A DNA stretch of 31,168 nucleotides from Ignavibacteriaceae bacterium (GTDB lineage Bacteria; Bacteroidota; Ignavibacteria; Ignavibacteriales; Ignavibacteriaceae), in NCBI GenBank assembly GCA_013388525.1, contig JACAFA010000178.1, positions 1 through 31,168 on the forward strand, given 5' to 3'. Both the position numbers and the translations under genes were made by a program. Numbering within the stretch: the stretch's first letter is position 1; each line of letters begins with the position of its first letter. This document shows, one piece after another, positions 8,096-17,000 of the stretch. The notes below the pieces were generated by a model. That model ran no database searches, was not told the DNA's origin, and saw nothing but the letters and a program-made list of their open reading frames with translations.

Positions 8096-8662
8096 ATGAA
8101 TAAGCAAATTTTACCGGTTGGAAACATATTAGTAAGGGATGAAATTGCACAAATGCCTTTCAAATGTGATTTGTTGAAATGTAAAGGCGCTTGCTGTACA
8201 TTCGAAAGTCACTACGGCGCTCCGGTTACCTGGGCTGAGGTTACTCAGATTACTGAAATACTTTCGACTGTAAAAAAGTATTTGCCAACCACACATAAAG
8301 AGGAAATAGATGAGAACGGATTCTTTGAAATTAAAAAAGATTCACCTCTTCTCAGAAGTATTAACAATCGTGCCTGTGTTTTTGTTTATTATGAAAATGA
8401 AATTGCTAAATGCGCTATGGAAAAAGCTTTTCTTGATGGAAAAACTGATTTCAGAAAACCTATATCCTGTCACCTTTTCCCGATAAGAGTTTCTGACTTC
8501 GGTGGAGATGTTCTTAGGTTTGAACATCTTGATGAATGTCAACCAGCTATTGAACTTGGTAAAAAAGAAAACATAACTGCTGCAGAATTCTGCGAAGAAC
8601 CTCTCAGCAGATTGTATGGCAAAGAATGGTATTCACAATTTAAGGAACTAATCGGAAAGTAA
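8096..8662 (+). CDS. DUF3109 family Cys-cluster protein
   Basis: Cytoplasmic protein of 188 residues matching the DUF3109 family, related to the YkgJ-type CxxCxxCC metal-chelating proteins. The N-terminal cluster has Cys24, Cys29, Cys33 and Cys34 (FKCDLLKCKGACC), followed by GAPVTWAEV. Further Cys residues lie in NRACVFVY, AKCAMEKAF, PISCHLFPIRV, DECQPA and FCEEPL. The family is widespread in Bacteroidetes/Chlorobi and has no proven function; Zn or Fe-S binding is a reasonable inference. Its stop is followed after one base by the rpoN ATG, so the two are surely co-transcribed. The start ATG has no strong SD, and no in-frame alternative is better. Confidence 0.85.
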   Translation: MNKQILPVGNILVRDEIAQMPFKCDLLKCKGACCTFESHYGAPVTWAEVTQITEILSTVKKYLPTTHKEEIDENGFFEIKKDSPLLRSINNRACVFVYYENEIAKCAMEKAFLDGKTDFRKPISCHLFPIRVSDFGGDVLRFEHLDECQPAIELGKKENITAAEFCEEPLSRLYGKEWYSQFKELIGK

Positions 8663-8663
8663 A

Positions 8664-10118
8664 ATGCTTACATTAAGTCAACGTTTATCTCAACAACAGA
8701 AACTTTCACCGCAGCAAATTCAGTATCAAAAACTGCTGCAGCTAAATACTCTTGCTCTTGAGCAGAGAATTAAAACCGAGCTCGAGCTTAATCCTATTCT
8801 CGAAGAAGAAATGGAATTATCTCAGGAAACTGACGATAAGGAAAAAGACAAAGATGAAGATACAGTAACAGATGAAATAAAAGATCCTGATAATGAAGAG
8901 TTTGGTCTGGAAGACTTTATGAACGATGATGATTATGACCATGAAAGAGTTTATAGAGGAAGTGATGAAGAACAATTCCATCCACTGGCTCCGCTCAAAG
9001 AAACATTGTCAGAGCATCTGATTGAACAGTTGAACATGCTAAACCTCGATGAAAAACTATTCCGGCTTGGTGAGGAAATTATTGGCAATCTTGATGATGG
9101 CGGATATCTTAAAAGAAGTCTTGATGAAATATTAAATGAACTTGAATTATTTGAACATATTAAAATTGATCCTGCTGAAGCTGAAAATCTTCTTAAAAGA
9201 ATTCAGCTTTTTGATCCGCTGGGTATTGCATCCAGAAATCTTCAGGAGTGTTTGCTTGTTCAGGTTCGCAATATTAAAAATGCAGATCCATATTACAGAT
9301 ATATTGCCGAGAAGATGCTTGTAGAATTTTACGATGATTTTACAAAACGAAGATTTGACATATTGAAGCAGAAGATGAATCTTACTGACGAAACTCTCCG
9401 GGATACTGTAAACTTTATTCAGAGTTTGAATCCAAAACCGGGAGAAGGAAATATAGATTCTGCAGAAATGAATCAAATATCGCCTGACTTCATTATAGAA
9501 AAAGTTGATAACGATTACGTAATTACTCTCAACGACAAAAGTATGCCTTCTGTAACCATCAGCAAACAGTATCTCGAGATGTTTGAGAACAACAGAAGAC
9601 GCGGGAAAAAATCTTCAAGGGAAAAGGAGACTTACAAATTTTTGCGTGAAAAATTTGAATCTGCAAAATGGTTTATTGCATGTATCCAGCAGCGAAGAGA
9701 TACATTGATGAAAATAATGCAGGCGATTTTCACAAGACAATATGAGTTCTTTGAAAGAGGACCAAAAGCTCTCAAACCAATGATCTATAAAGACATTGCT
9801 CAAGAGATAAATATGGACATATCAACAATCAGCAGAGTAGTTAATGGTAAATATGTACAAAGCCCTCAGGGAATTCATGAACTAAAATATTTTTTCAGTG
9901 AAGGACTTGCAACTGATAACGGCGAGGAGGTTTCAAATAAACACATCAAAGAAAGACTAAAAGAAATAATTGAAAAAGAAGATAAGAGAAAACCCTTCAG
10001 CGATGACAAACTTGCGGAGATGCTTAATGAAGAAGGCATTCACATTGCACGAAGAACGGTTGCAAAATACAGAGAACAATTAAGGCTACCTGTTGCAAGA
10101 CTCAGAAAAGAACTTTAA
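8664..10118 (+). CDS. rpoN: RNA polymerase sigma-54 factor RpoN
   Basis: Sigma-54 directs RNA polymerase to -24/-12 promoters that need an AAA+ activator. The protein has 484 residues and all regions: Gln-rich region I (LSQRLSQQQKLSPQQIQYQK, then LELNPILEEE), an acidic region II (about 50-95), the core-binding domain, the HTH region (IAQEINMDISTISRVVNGKY) and the RpoN box ARRTVAKYRE at 462-471 near the C-terminus. It lies one base after DUF3109 and overlaps the next start by one base (TAATG), implying translational coupling. No enhancer-binding activator gene and no convincing -24/-12 promoter was found in the window, so its regulon is not local. Confidence 0.97.
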   Translation: MLTLSQRLSQQQKLSPQQIQYQKLLQLNTLALEQRIKTELELNPILEEEMELSQETDDKEKDKDEDTVTDEIKDPDNEEFGLEDFMNDDDYDHERVYRGSDEEQFHPLAPLKETLSEHLIEQLNMLNLDEKLFRLGEEIIGNLDDGGYLKRSLDEILNELELFEHIKIDPAEAENLLKRIQLFDPLGIASRNLQECLLVQVRNIKNADPYYRYIAEKMLVEFYDDFTKRRFDILKQKMNLTDETLRDTVNFIQSLNPKPGEGNIDSAEMNQISPDFIIEKVDNDYVITLNDKSMPSVTISKQYLEMFENNRRRGKKSSREKETYKFLREKFESAKWFIACIQQRRDTLMKIMQAIFTRQYEFFERGPKALKPMIYKDIAQEINMDISTISRVVNGKYVQSPQGIHELKYFFSEGLATDNGEEVSNKHIKERLKEIIEKEDKRKPFSDDKLAEMLNEEGIHIARRTVAKYREQLRLPVARLRKEL

Positions 10119-10768
10119 TGGAACTTGTTGCTGATGTAATAATTATCATACTACTCTTTGCTGCTTTTGGTTACACTCACACACTACTTGCTTCAGAAAA
10201 GTTAAAGATTCAATTCAAAAAAATCTTTGGCGATTTAGTTGCATTTTACAGACTTATTTATAATCTGCTCTCTTTGTTATCATTTTATCTGATTTATGAA
10301 CTTTCACCAAAACCTCACTTTATCATATATGATTTGCCCAATCCATATGATTTAATTATTCTGATTCCACAGCTCTTATCGCTGGCAGGGGTATTCTGGG
10401 TGTTTAAGTATATTTGCTTTAAAGAATTTTTAGGATTAAATCAGATAAAAAGGTTTGTTGAGAAAAAGTACAATACCGAACTCGATGAAGAATTCACTCT
10501 TCGTATTGAGGGACCTTACAGATATTCAAGACATCCTATTTATTTTTTTTCAATCACTTTTTTACTATTCAGACCGGTAATGGATTTGTTCTATCTCACA
10601 TTCTTCATCTGCATAGTCGTTTATTTTTACATTGGTTCTTATTATGAAGAGAAGAAATTAGTGAGACAGTTTGGTAAGGTTTATGAGAAGTATAAAAAAG
10701 AAGTGCCGAGAATTTTTCCGGTTAAGTTATTAAAACCTTATAATCAGAAATCCTTAGTTGAAGTTTGA
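10118..10768 (+). CDS. ICMT-like membrane methyltransferase family protein
   Basis: Integral membrane protein of 216 residues with about five hydrophobic helices. The signature [12 protein letters not shown] near residue 130 is the SAM-binding motif of isoprenylcysteine carboxyl methyltransferase / phospholipid methyltransferase (NnrU/PEMT-like) proteins, and it is followed by the C-terminal [22 protein letters not shown] stretch typical of that fold. The bacterial substrate is unknown; a prenylated-protein substrate should not be assumed. Its ATG overlaps the rpoN stop, and it ends 11 bases before the hslV ATG, so it sits inside the DUF3109-rpoN-hslVU operon. The functional reason for that placement is not evident. 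Confidence 0.82.
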   Translation: MELVADVIIIILLFAAFGYTHTLLASEKLKIQFKKIFGDLVAFYRLIYNLLSLLSFYLIYELSPKPHFIIYDLPNPYDLIILIPQLLSLAGVFWVFKYICFKEFLGLNQIKRFVEKKYNTELDEEFTLRIEGPYRYSRHPIYFFSITFLLFRPVMDLFYLTFFICIVVYFYIGSYYEEKKLVRQFGKVYEKYKKEVPRIFPVKLLKPYNQKSLVEV

Positions 10769-10773
10769 AAGGA
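10768..10773 (+). promoter_or_regulatory. Ribosome binding site that fixes the hslV start
   Basis: AAAGGA six bases before ATG 10780 supports that start. The open frame also contains an upstream TTG at 10765, but using it would put the SD inside the coding sequence and add an untypical MKGKF leader. Confidence 0.7.
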
Positions 10774-10779
10774 AAATTT

Positions 10780-11319
10780 ATGAGCAAAAAAATAAGATCA
10801 ACAACAATACTCGGAATAGTACACAACGGAACAGCTGCTCTTGGCGGCGATGGACAGGTATCAATTGGGAACACAATAATGAAGCACAATGCTTTGAAAA
10901 TAAGAAAACTTTCTGATGGAAAAGTTATTTGCGGATTCGCAGGCGGTGCAGCAGATGCCTTTTCTTTGATGGAAAGATTTGAGGACAAATTACAACAGTA
11001 TCGCGGCAATGTCAGTCGTGCTGCCGTTGAACTTGCAAAAGAATGGCGCACAGATAAAATACTTCGCCGGCTCGAAGCAATGCTGGCTGTAGTTTCTAAA
11101 GACACAGCTCTTATCGTTTCAGGTAATGGCGATGTAATTGAACCGGATGATAAAATAGTAGCAATTGGTTCCGGAGGAATGTATGCTTTGTCTGCAGCAA
11201 GAATGTTAAAAAAATACAGCAAACTCTCTGCTAAAGAGATTGCAGAAGAATCTCTGAAGACAGCATCAGAAATTTGTATTTACACTAATGATAAAATTAA
11301 TGTTGAAGTAATCGATTAA
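10780..11319 (+). CDS. hslV: ATP-dependent protease proteolytic subunit HslV
   Basis: Threonine peptidase of the HslUV (ClpQY) complex, a bacterial proteasome-like double hexamer degrading regulatory and damaged proteins in the cytoplasm. The protein has 179 residues. The catalytic Thr should be Thr8 after a short propeptide (MSKKIRS before TTILG), as in other HslV with a few-residue leader. The [13 protein letters not shown] segment, [10 protein letters not shown] and [15 protein letters not shown] are all canonical. I use ATG 10780, not the TTG at 10765, because of the SD just upstream and family length. It is followed by hslU after an 86-base gap that holds a palindromic element. Confidence 0.97.
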   Translation: MSKKIRSTTILGIVHNGTAALGGDGQVSIGNTIMKHNALKIRKLSDGKVICGFAGGAADAFSLMERFEDKLQQYRGNVSRAAVELAKEWRTDKILRRLEAMLAVVSKDTALIVSGNGDVIEPDDKIVAIGSGGMYALSAARMLKKYSKLSAKEIAEESLKTASEICIYTNDKINVEVID

Positions 11320-11323
11320 GAGG

Positions 11324-11381
11324 CTTCGTTCCGACAGTTCGGAACTGCACCTGCTTAGGAACGGCAAGGCATAAAACGAAG
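11324..11381. repeat. Palindromic element between hslV and hslU
   Basis: An inner hairpin GTTCCGA (11328-11334) / TCGGAAC (11339-11345) with a four-base loop sits in a wider arm pair CTTCGTT (11324-11330) / AACGAAG (11375-11381); another GGAAC occurs near 11358. The arms overlap, so two alternative folds compete. Base composition is clearly richer in G and C than the flanks, and there is no T-run. It looks like a small REP/MITE-type insertion within an operon, or an RNA element tuning hslU expression. No second copy was seen in the window. Confidence 0.45.
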
Positions 11382-11405
11382 TCAATTTGAAAGGGAAAAA
11401 TTTTT

Positions 11406-12818
11406 ATGAGTGAAAAATCAATGCAGGAATTAACACCAAGCAAAATTGTTGAAGAGCTTGACAAATATATTATCGGTCAAACTGAAGCGAAACGGGCAGT
11501 AGCAATTGCGTTACGAAACCGATGGCGCCGACAGAGGATTGAAAATGTTCTTCGCGAAGAAATATTTCCAAATAATATAATACTGATTGGTCCAACCGGA
11601 GTAGGAAAAACTGAAATTTCCCGGAGGCTTGCTAAACTTGCTGCGGCTCCGTTTGTTAAAGTTGAAGCATCAAAATTTACTGAAGTCGGTTACGTTGGAA
11701 GAGATGTTGAATCAATGGTAAGAGACCTAACTGACTTTGCCGTTAACATGGTTAAAGCAGAAAAAACCAAAGAAGTTCAATCCAAAGCTGAGCATCTTGC
11801 AGATGAAAAAATTCTTGATATACTAATTCCACCTGTTAGAAAATCTCATCAGCCAACACAACCTATTCAGGTTCAGACACAAACTGACGCTGAACAGAAT
11901 AATAAGGATGTTAACTCAGAAGAATACCAGAACAAAAAAACACGAGAGTGGATGAAAATGAAATTAAAGAGCGGTGAAATGGATGACAAACTTATTGAGT
12001 TTGATACCCAGGCACCACCGGCAATTGGTATGCAGGTCATGGGTCCTTTTGGTATGGACGATATGGGAATTAATATTCAGGAAATTGTTGGCAACCTGAT
12101 GCCGAAGAAAAAAAAGAAAAGAAAAACTACAATTGCTGAAGCAAGGCAGATTCTTGCACAGGAAGAAGCACAAAAGCTTATTGATATGGAAGCAGTGCAG
12201 CGGGAAGCAATAGAAAGAGTTGAAGAATCTGGAATAATTTTCATTGATGAAATTGATAAAGTTGCAAGCAGCGGTGGTAAAGGTCACGGTCCGGATGTTT
12301 CCCGTGAAGGTGTTCAGAGAGATCTTCTTCCGATTGTTGAAGGTACAAACGTGAACACAAAGTACGGTGTCGTGAGAACTGATCACGTTCTCTTCATTGC
12401 CTCAGGTGCATTTCATGTTGCCAAACCCTCTGATCTTATTCCTGAATTACAGGGAAGATTTCCAATTCGTGTTGAACTGAAAAGTTTAACTGAAGAAGAT
12501 TTCGTTAAAATACTTACAACACCACAGAATGCATTATTAAAACAATATTCTGCTTTGCTCGAAACCGAAGGAGTTAAATTAAACTTTACTGAAGATGGAA
12601 TAAGAGAAATTGCACGCATTGCAACAGAAGTTAACGAAGCAGTTGAGAACATCGGTGCAAGAAGACTTCACACAATACTAACAACCTTGCTTGATGAAAT
12701 ACTTTTTGATGTGCCAGATAAAATTCCGGCTGAAACAATTAACATCACAGCAGATTTTGTTAAATCGAAGCTCGATAAAATTGTGAAAGACAGGGATTTG
12801 AGTAAGTTTATTTTGTAG
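11406..12818 (+). CDS. hslU: HslU ATPase subunit of the HslUV protease
   Basis: AAA+ unfoldase that feeds substrates to HslV. The protein has 470 residues, somewhat longer than the E. coli form. Motifs: N-terminal [16 protein letters not shown], Walker A GPTGVGKT at 62-69, pore loop within [10 protein letters not shown], a variable I-domain (about 110-270) with a Lys-rich PKKKKKRK patch, Walker B IIFIDE ending at Glu282, sensor region [20 protein letters not shown], and the C-terminal SKFIL tail that docks into HslV. An AAAGGG lies upstream of the ATG. It is the last gene of the operon and is followed by a strong terminator. Confidence 0.97.
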   Translation: MSEKSMQELTPSKIVEELDKYIIGQTEAKRAVAIALRNRWRRQRIENVLREEIFPNNIILIGPTGVGKTEISRRLAKLAAAPFVKVEASKFTEVGYVGRDVESMVRDLTDFAVNMVKAEKTKEVQSKAEHLADEKILDILIPPVRKSHQPTQPIQVQTQTDAEQNNKDVNSEEYQNKKTREWMKMKLKSGEMDDKLIEFDTQAPPAIGMQVMGPFGMDDMGINIQEIVGNLMPKKKKKRKTTIAEARQILAQEEAQKLIDMEAVQREAIERVEESGIIFIDEIDKVASSGGKGHGPDVSREGVQRDLLPIVEGTNVNTKYGVVRTDHVLFIASGAFHVAKPSDLIPELQGRFPIRVELKSLTEEDFVKILTTPQNALLKQYSALLETEGVKLNFTEDGIREIARIATEVNEAVENIGARRLHTILTTLLDEILFDVPDKIPAETINITADFVKSKLDKIVKDRDLSKFIL

Positions 12819-12841
12819 AGTAAAATCAGGGTTTTCACCAC

Positions 12842-12866
12842 GGCGACTTAATAAGTCGCCTTTTTA
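12842..12866 (+). terminator. Terminator of the rpoN-hslVU operon
   Basis: GGCGACTT (12842-12849) pairs perfectly with AAGTCGCC (12853-12860) around a three-base loop, followed by TTTTTA. It lies 24 bases after the hslU stop. Confidence 0.9.
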
Positions 12867-12925
12867 TTTGCAAGCAGCTAAGTTTCAAGAAGGGAGAAGA
12901 ACAACAAACTTCATTAAATAAAAAA

Positions 12926-12987
12926 ACCACTGCGGACAAAAATTAACAGGACAGTAATTGGAGGACAGCAATTTTGCCCGCAATGGT
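12926..12987. repeat. Imperfect inverted repeat between hslU and the DHOD-like gene
   Basis: ACCACTGCGG (12926-12935) and CCGCAATGGT (12978-12987) are complementary at nine of ten positions. Between them lies a near-direct repeat AGGACAGTAATT / AGGACAGCAATT with a 14-base period (12948-12959 and 12962-12973). There is no T-run. It may be a relic of a small palindromic repeat; function unknown. Confidence 0.3.
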
Positions 12988-13004
12988 ACTAGGAGGCTAT
13001 GAAG

Positions 13005-13994
13005 TTATTTATAAGATTGTAAAACCTTCATATAATTTGCTCTTTCAAATTTTGCCGGGTCATCGACATTCATATAGCTCATACTTCCGCGCATCTGATC
13101 AAGTGATTCATATTCTTTTTCTTCCATCCACATTTTCATTTTTGATGTAACATCAGCAATATGTCCTATTCCAAACTTAAATAAGCAGGAGAGCATTTGT
13201 GTTACTTTGGCTCCTGCCATAACCATTTTAATAACATCTTCAGCAGTGTAAATACCGCTTGTAGCAGCAAGATCGGCATTTGTTCTTCCGTAAAGTATTG
13301 CAATCCACCTGAGCGGAAGTCTCATAGCAAATGGTGTACTGAGAATAACATTTGGTTCAACCTCAAGAGTTTCAAGATTTATATCTGGCTGATAAAATCT
13401 GTTAAAAAGTACCAGACCATCTGCACCGGCTTTGTTCAGTTCTTTTGCCATGTGAGCAACCGAACTGAAGAATGGATGCATCTTTACTGAGATTGGTATT
13501 TTAATTTCTGATTTAACTCTTTTAACTATATGAACATATTTCTTTTCAAGCTCCTCACTTTTTTGATCAATATCAGTTGCAAGAAAATAAATATTAAGTT
13601 CGAGAGCGTCAGCACCTGCCTGCTCTATTTGCTTTGAATAATCAATCCAGCCACCAATTGACTTTCCGTTTAGGCTTGCAATAATCGGGATGTTAACCGC
13701 TTCTTTAGCTTTTCTGATATGTTCAAGATATTCTTCCGGACCGAGTTTATATTCAAACGGTTCCGGGAAGTAACTTGTTGCTTCGGCAAAGCTTTCAGCA
13801 GAACCAGCGGTATGATGATAAAGTTCCAATGATTCATGTTCCAGCTGTTCTTCAAATAAAGAATAAAGAACAACTGCACCTGCACCGGCATCTTCCATCA
13901 ATTTAATGTTGGAAATTTCATGAGACAGAGGACCTGCAGACGGTACAATTGGTGATTTTAATTTTAAGCCCAAGTATGTGGTTGATAAATCCAT
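13005..13994 (-). CDS. Dihydroorotate dehydrogenase-like flavoprotein
   Basis: Probable FMN-dependent TIM-barrel oxidoreductase of 329 residues, of the group usually annotated as 'dihydroorotate dehydrogenase-like protein' (related to PyrD class 1 and to PreA). Visible are the N-terminal LGLKLKSPIVPSAGPLS, the barrel strand and FMN-region motif IPIIASLNGKS, the VKMHPFF strand, GADGLVLFNRFYQP, and the C-terminal TSGIYTAEDVIKMVMAGAKV phosphate-binding region. It is not assigned as the pyrimidine enzyme: these paralogues commonly sit by redox genes, and here the gene lies about 100 bases downstream of nifJ on the same strand. A role linked to pyruvate or ferredoxin metabolism is inference from context. 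Confidence 0.85.
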   Translation of the reverse strand: MDLSTTYLGLKLKSPIVPSAGPLSHEISNIKLMEDAGAGAVVLYSLFEEQLEHESLELYHHTAGSAESFAEATSYFPEPFEYKLGPEEYLEHIRKAKEAVNIPIIASLNGKSIGGWIDYSKQIEQAGADALELNIYFLATDIDQKSEELEKKYVHIVKRVKSEIKIPISVKMHPFFSSVAHMAKELNKAGADGLVLFNRFYQPDINLETLEVEPNVILSTPFAMRLPLRWIAILYGRTNADLAATSGIYTAEDVIKMVMAGAKVTQMLSCLFKFGIGHIADVTSKMKMWMEEKEYESLDQMRGSMSYMNVDDPAKFERANYMKVLQSYK

Positions 13995-14036
13995 TATTTA
14001 ACCTTTGATTTATATTTTCAAATTATTTTCTATTGA

Positions 14037-14082
14037 AACCTTCGAGGTTATGGTACTTTTTCCTCGAGCAACCTCGAAGGTT
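14037..14082. repeat. REP-like 13-base perfect inverted repeat
   Basis: AACCTTCGAGGTT (14037-14049) and AACCTCGAAGGTT (14070-14082) are exact reverse complements separated by 20 bases, and each arm is itself nearly palindromic (AACCT-TCG-AGGTT). It lies 11 bases past the nifJ stop. A run of T on the exit side is lacking, so it is not a canonical terminator. Short palindromes of this wording recur in intergenic DNA of some Bacteroidetes in my recollection, which favours a dispersed REP-type element. Confidence 0.6.
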
Positions 14083-14093
14083 ACTTTCTGAAC

Positions 14094-17000
14094 TTATTTC
14101 TCTCCTTCGGGTTTTCCGTTTCCCGGTTCCCAGGAAGCTAATCTTTCATATTCCTTCCATCGTTTATTAACATCCTCCTGAGCTTCTTTAATTAATTGTT
14201 CGGCAATTTTAGGATGAGATTTTGTCAACATCTTATATCTGGTTTCCATATACGCATAGTCTTTAACCGGAATCTTTAATCCCTTTGAATCAAGCTTGAA
14301 AGGATTCTTTCCTTCTTTTGCAAGATCGGGATGATATCTGTACAACTGCCAGTAACCTGAATCAACGGCAGCTTTCTGATTTTGCATCCCTTTGCCCATA
14401 TTGATTCCGTGAGCAATACAATGGCTGTATGCAATTATCAAAGAAGGTCCATCATATGCTTCAGCTTCCAGGAAAGCTCTCAGAGTATGCTGATCATTTG
14501 AACCCATTGCAACTTTTGCCACGTACACATTTCCATAAGAAATTGCCATAAGTCCAAGATCTTTTTTAGCACCAGGTTTACCTGCGGCAGCAAACTTCGC
14601 AACTGCTCCGCGAGGTGTTGCTTTTGAACATTGACCACCAGTGTTAGAGTACACTTCTGTATCAAGGACTAAAATATTCACATTTTTTCCTGAAGCGAGC
14701 ACATGATCCAAACCGCCGTAACCTATATCGTATGCCCAGCCATCGCCTCCAATTATCCATACTGATTTCTTTACAAGATAATCGGCGACACTCAACAAAT
14801 GTTTTAAGTCACTCGATTTGCCGTCTTTTGATGTATTAAGTAACTCATTAACTTTTTTCTTCAGAACACTTACTCTTTCTCTTTGCTCATAAATTTCTGC
14901 TTCATCTTTTTGTGTGGAATTCATAATCGCAGTCACTAAATCTTCACCAATATCATTCGCATATTTTTGCAGAAGTTCTTTTGCTTGTGTGTTATGTTTA
15001 TCAATTGCAAGACGGAAACCAAATCCAAACTCTGCATTATCCTCAAATAAAGAATTTGACCAAGCAGGACCTCTTCCCTCTTTGTTTGTAGCCCATGGAG
15101 TGGTTGGTAAATTTCCTCCGTAAATTGACGAGCAGCCTGTAGCATTAGCAATTACTGATCTATCCCCAAACAATTGACTGACGAGCTTCACATAAGGTGT
15201 TTCACCGCATCCGGAACAAGCACCGGAGAATTCAAACAATGGTTCCAGAAATTGTGAGTCTTTCACTTTTGTAACATTAATTTTTCGTCTGTCAATATCA
15301 GGGATTGAAAGGAAGTAATCCCAGTTTACTCTTTCCTGATTGCGCAGCGGAATTTGCTCCGCCATATTTATAGCTTTGAAGCGGGTTTCTTTTTTATTCT
15401 TTGCCGGACAAACGTCAACGCAAAGTTCGCAGCCTGTGCAATCCTCTACTGCAACCTGAAGTGTGTAATACATATTCTCGCCGTAATCTTTTGACTTGAA
15501 TTTCGTAAACTTAAATGTTGGTGGTGCATTTTTAATATATTGCTCATCATAAACTTTCGCTCTGATAGTAGCATGCGGACAAGCTATTACACACTTGTTG
15601 CATTGAATACAGACTTCAGGATCCCAAACAGGAACTTCGAGTGCTATGTTACGCTTTTCCCATCTTGTAGTGGAAAGCGGAAAAGTTCCGTCAACAGGAA
15701 ATTTACTTACGGGAAGATCGTCTCCTTCAAATGCAATTATTTTAGCTGTAACTTCTTTCACAAACTGAGGGGCATTGCTGCTAACGGGAGGTTGGATTTG
15801 TATCGTGCTGGTAATAACATCCGGAACTTTTACTTCGAAAAGGTTTTCGAGTGTTTTATCAACAGCGTCGAAGTTCATCTGCACAATCTTATCACCTTTT
15901 GCACCGTAAGTTTTCTTAATTGAGTTCTTAATTAATTTAATTGCTTCTTCTTTCGGGAAGATGTTGGAAATAGCAAAGAAGCAGGTTTGCATTATTGTGT
16001 TAATCCTTACACCCATTCCGGTTTCGTTAGCAACTTTGTAAGCATCTATTATGTAAAATTTCATTTTTTTCCGGATGAGATCTCTCTGAACTTTTTCCGG
16101 AAGTGAATCCCAGACTTTTTCTTTAGGAACTATAGTATTCAACAAAAATGTTGATCCCTCAATTGCTTCCCTGAGCATATCAAGCTTTTCAAGAAAAACC
16201 TGCTGATGACAGGCAATAAAGTTTGCCCTGTTTATTAAATAAGTTGATTTGATTTCCTTTGGACCAAAACGCAAATGAGAAATTGTCATTGAGCCGGATT
16301 TCTTCGAATCATAAACGAAGTAACCCTGAGCATAATAATCAGTTCCTTCACCTATAATTTTTATTGAATTTTTATTTGCTCCAACTGTTCCGTCTGCACC
16401 CAAACCATAAAATTTTCCTCTAAAGGTTTCTTCTGATTCAACTGAGAAATTAGGATCAAAATCCAGACTTGAATTTGTAACATCTTCTTTAATTCCAACC
16501 GTAAAATGATTTTTAGATTTACTACTTGCCAGATTATCATAGACTGCTTTAACCATAGCCGGTGTAAATTCTTTTGAAGAAAGACCATATCTTCCTCCAA
16601 CAATTTTAGGATAACTGAACTTCAGTTCTCCCGCTATATACTTTTCTGAAATTGAGTTCACGATATCAAGATACAAAGGCTCACCGGAAGCGCCCGGCTC
16701 TTTAGTCCTGTCTAAAACAGCAATTGATTTTACTGACTGCGGAAGTGTGTTGATAAAATGATCTAATGAGAATGGTCTGTAAAGCCTTACTTTTATTAAT
16801 CCTACTTTTTCTCCTTTTTGATTCAAATAGTTAACGGTTTCTTCTGCTGCATCAGCACCGGAGCCCATCATTACAATTACTCTCTCTGCATCTTTAGCAC
16901 CAACATAATCAAACAGACGATATTGTCTTCCGACAAGCTTTGCAAACTTATCCATCTGTTGCTGAACGATTCCCGGGCAAGCAAGATAGTACGGGTTTAC

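Noticed and set aside
10765..10779. TTG start for hslV at 10765
   Set aside because: The SD lies between this codon and ATG 10780, and the leader would be untypical of HslV.
10722..11222. 166-codon minus-strand open frame over the ICMT end and hslV
   Set aside because: It is antisense to a certain hslV gene, has a Ser/Ala-rich shadow composition and no SD.
11964..12386. 140-codon minus-strand open frame inside hslU
   Set aside because: Antisense shadow with a Phe/Cys-rich composition; hslU motifs lie across it.
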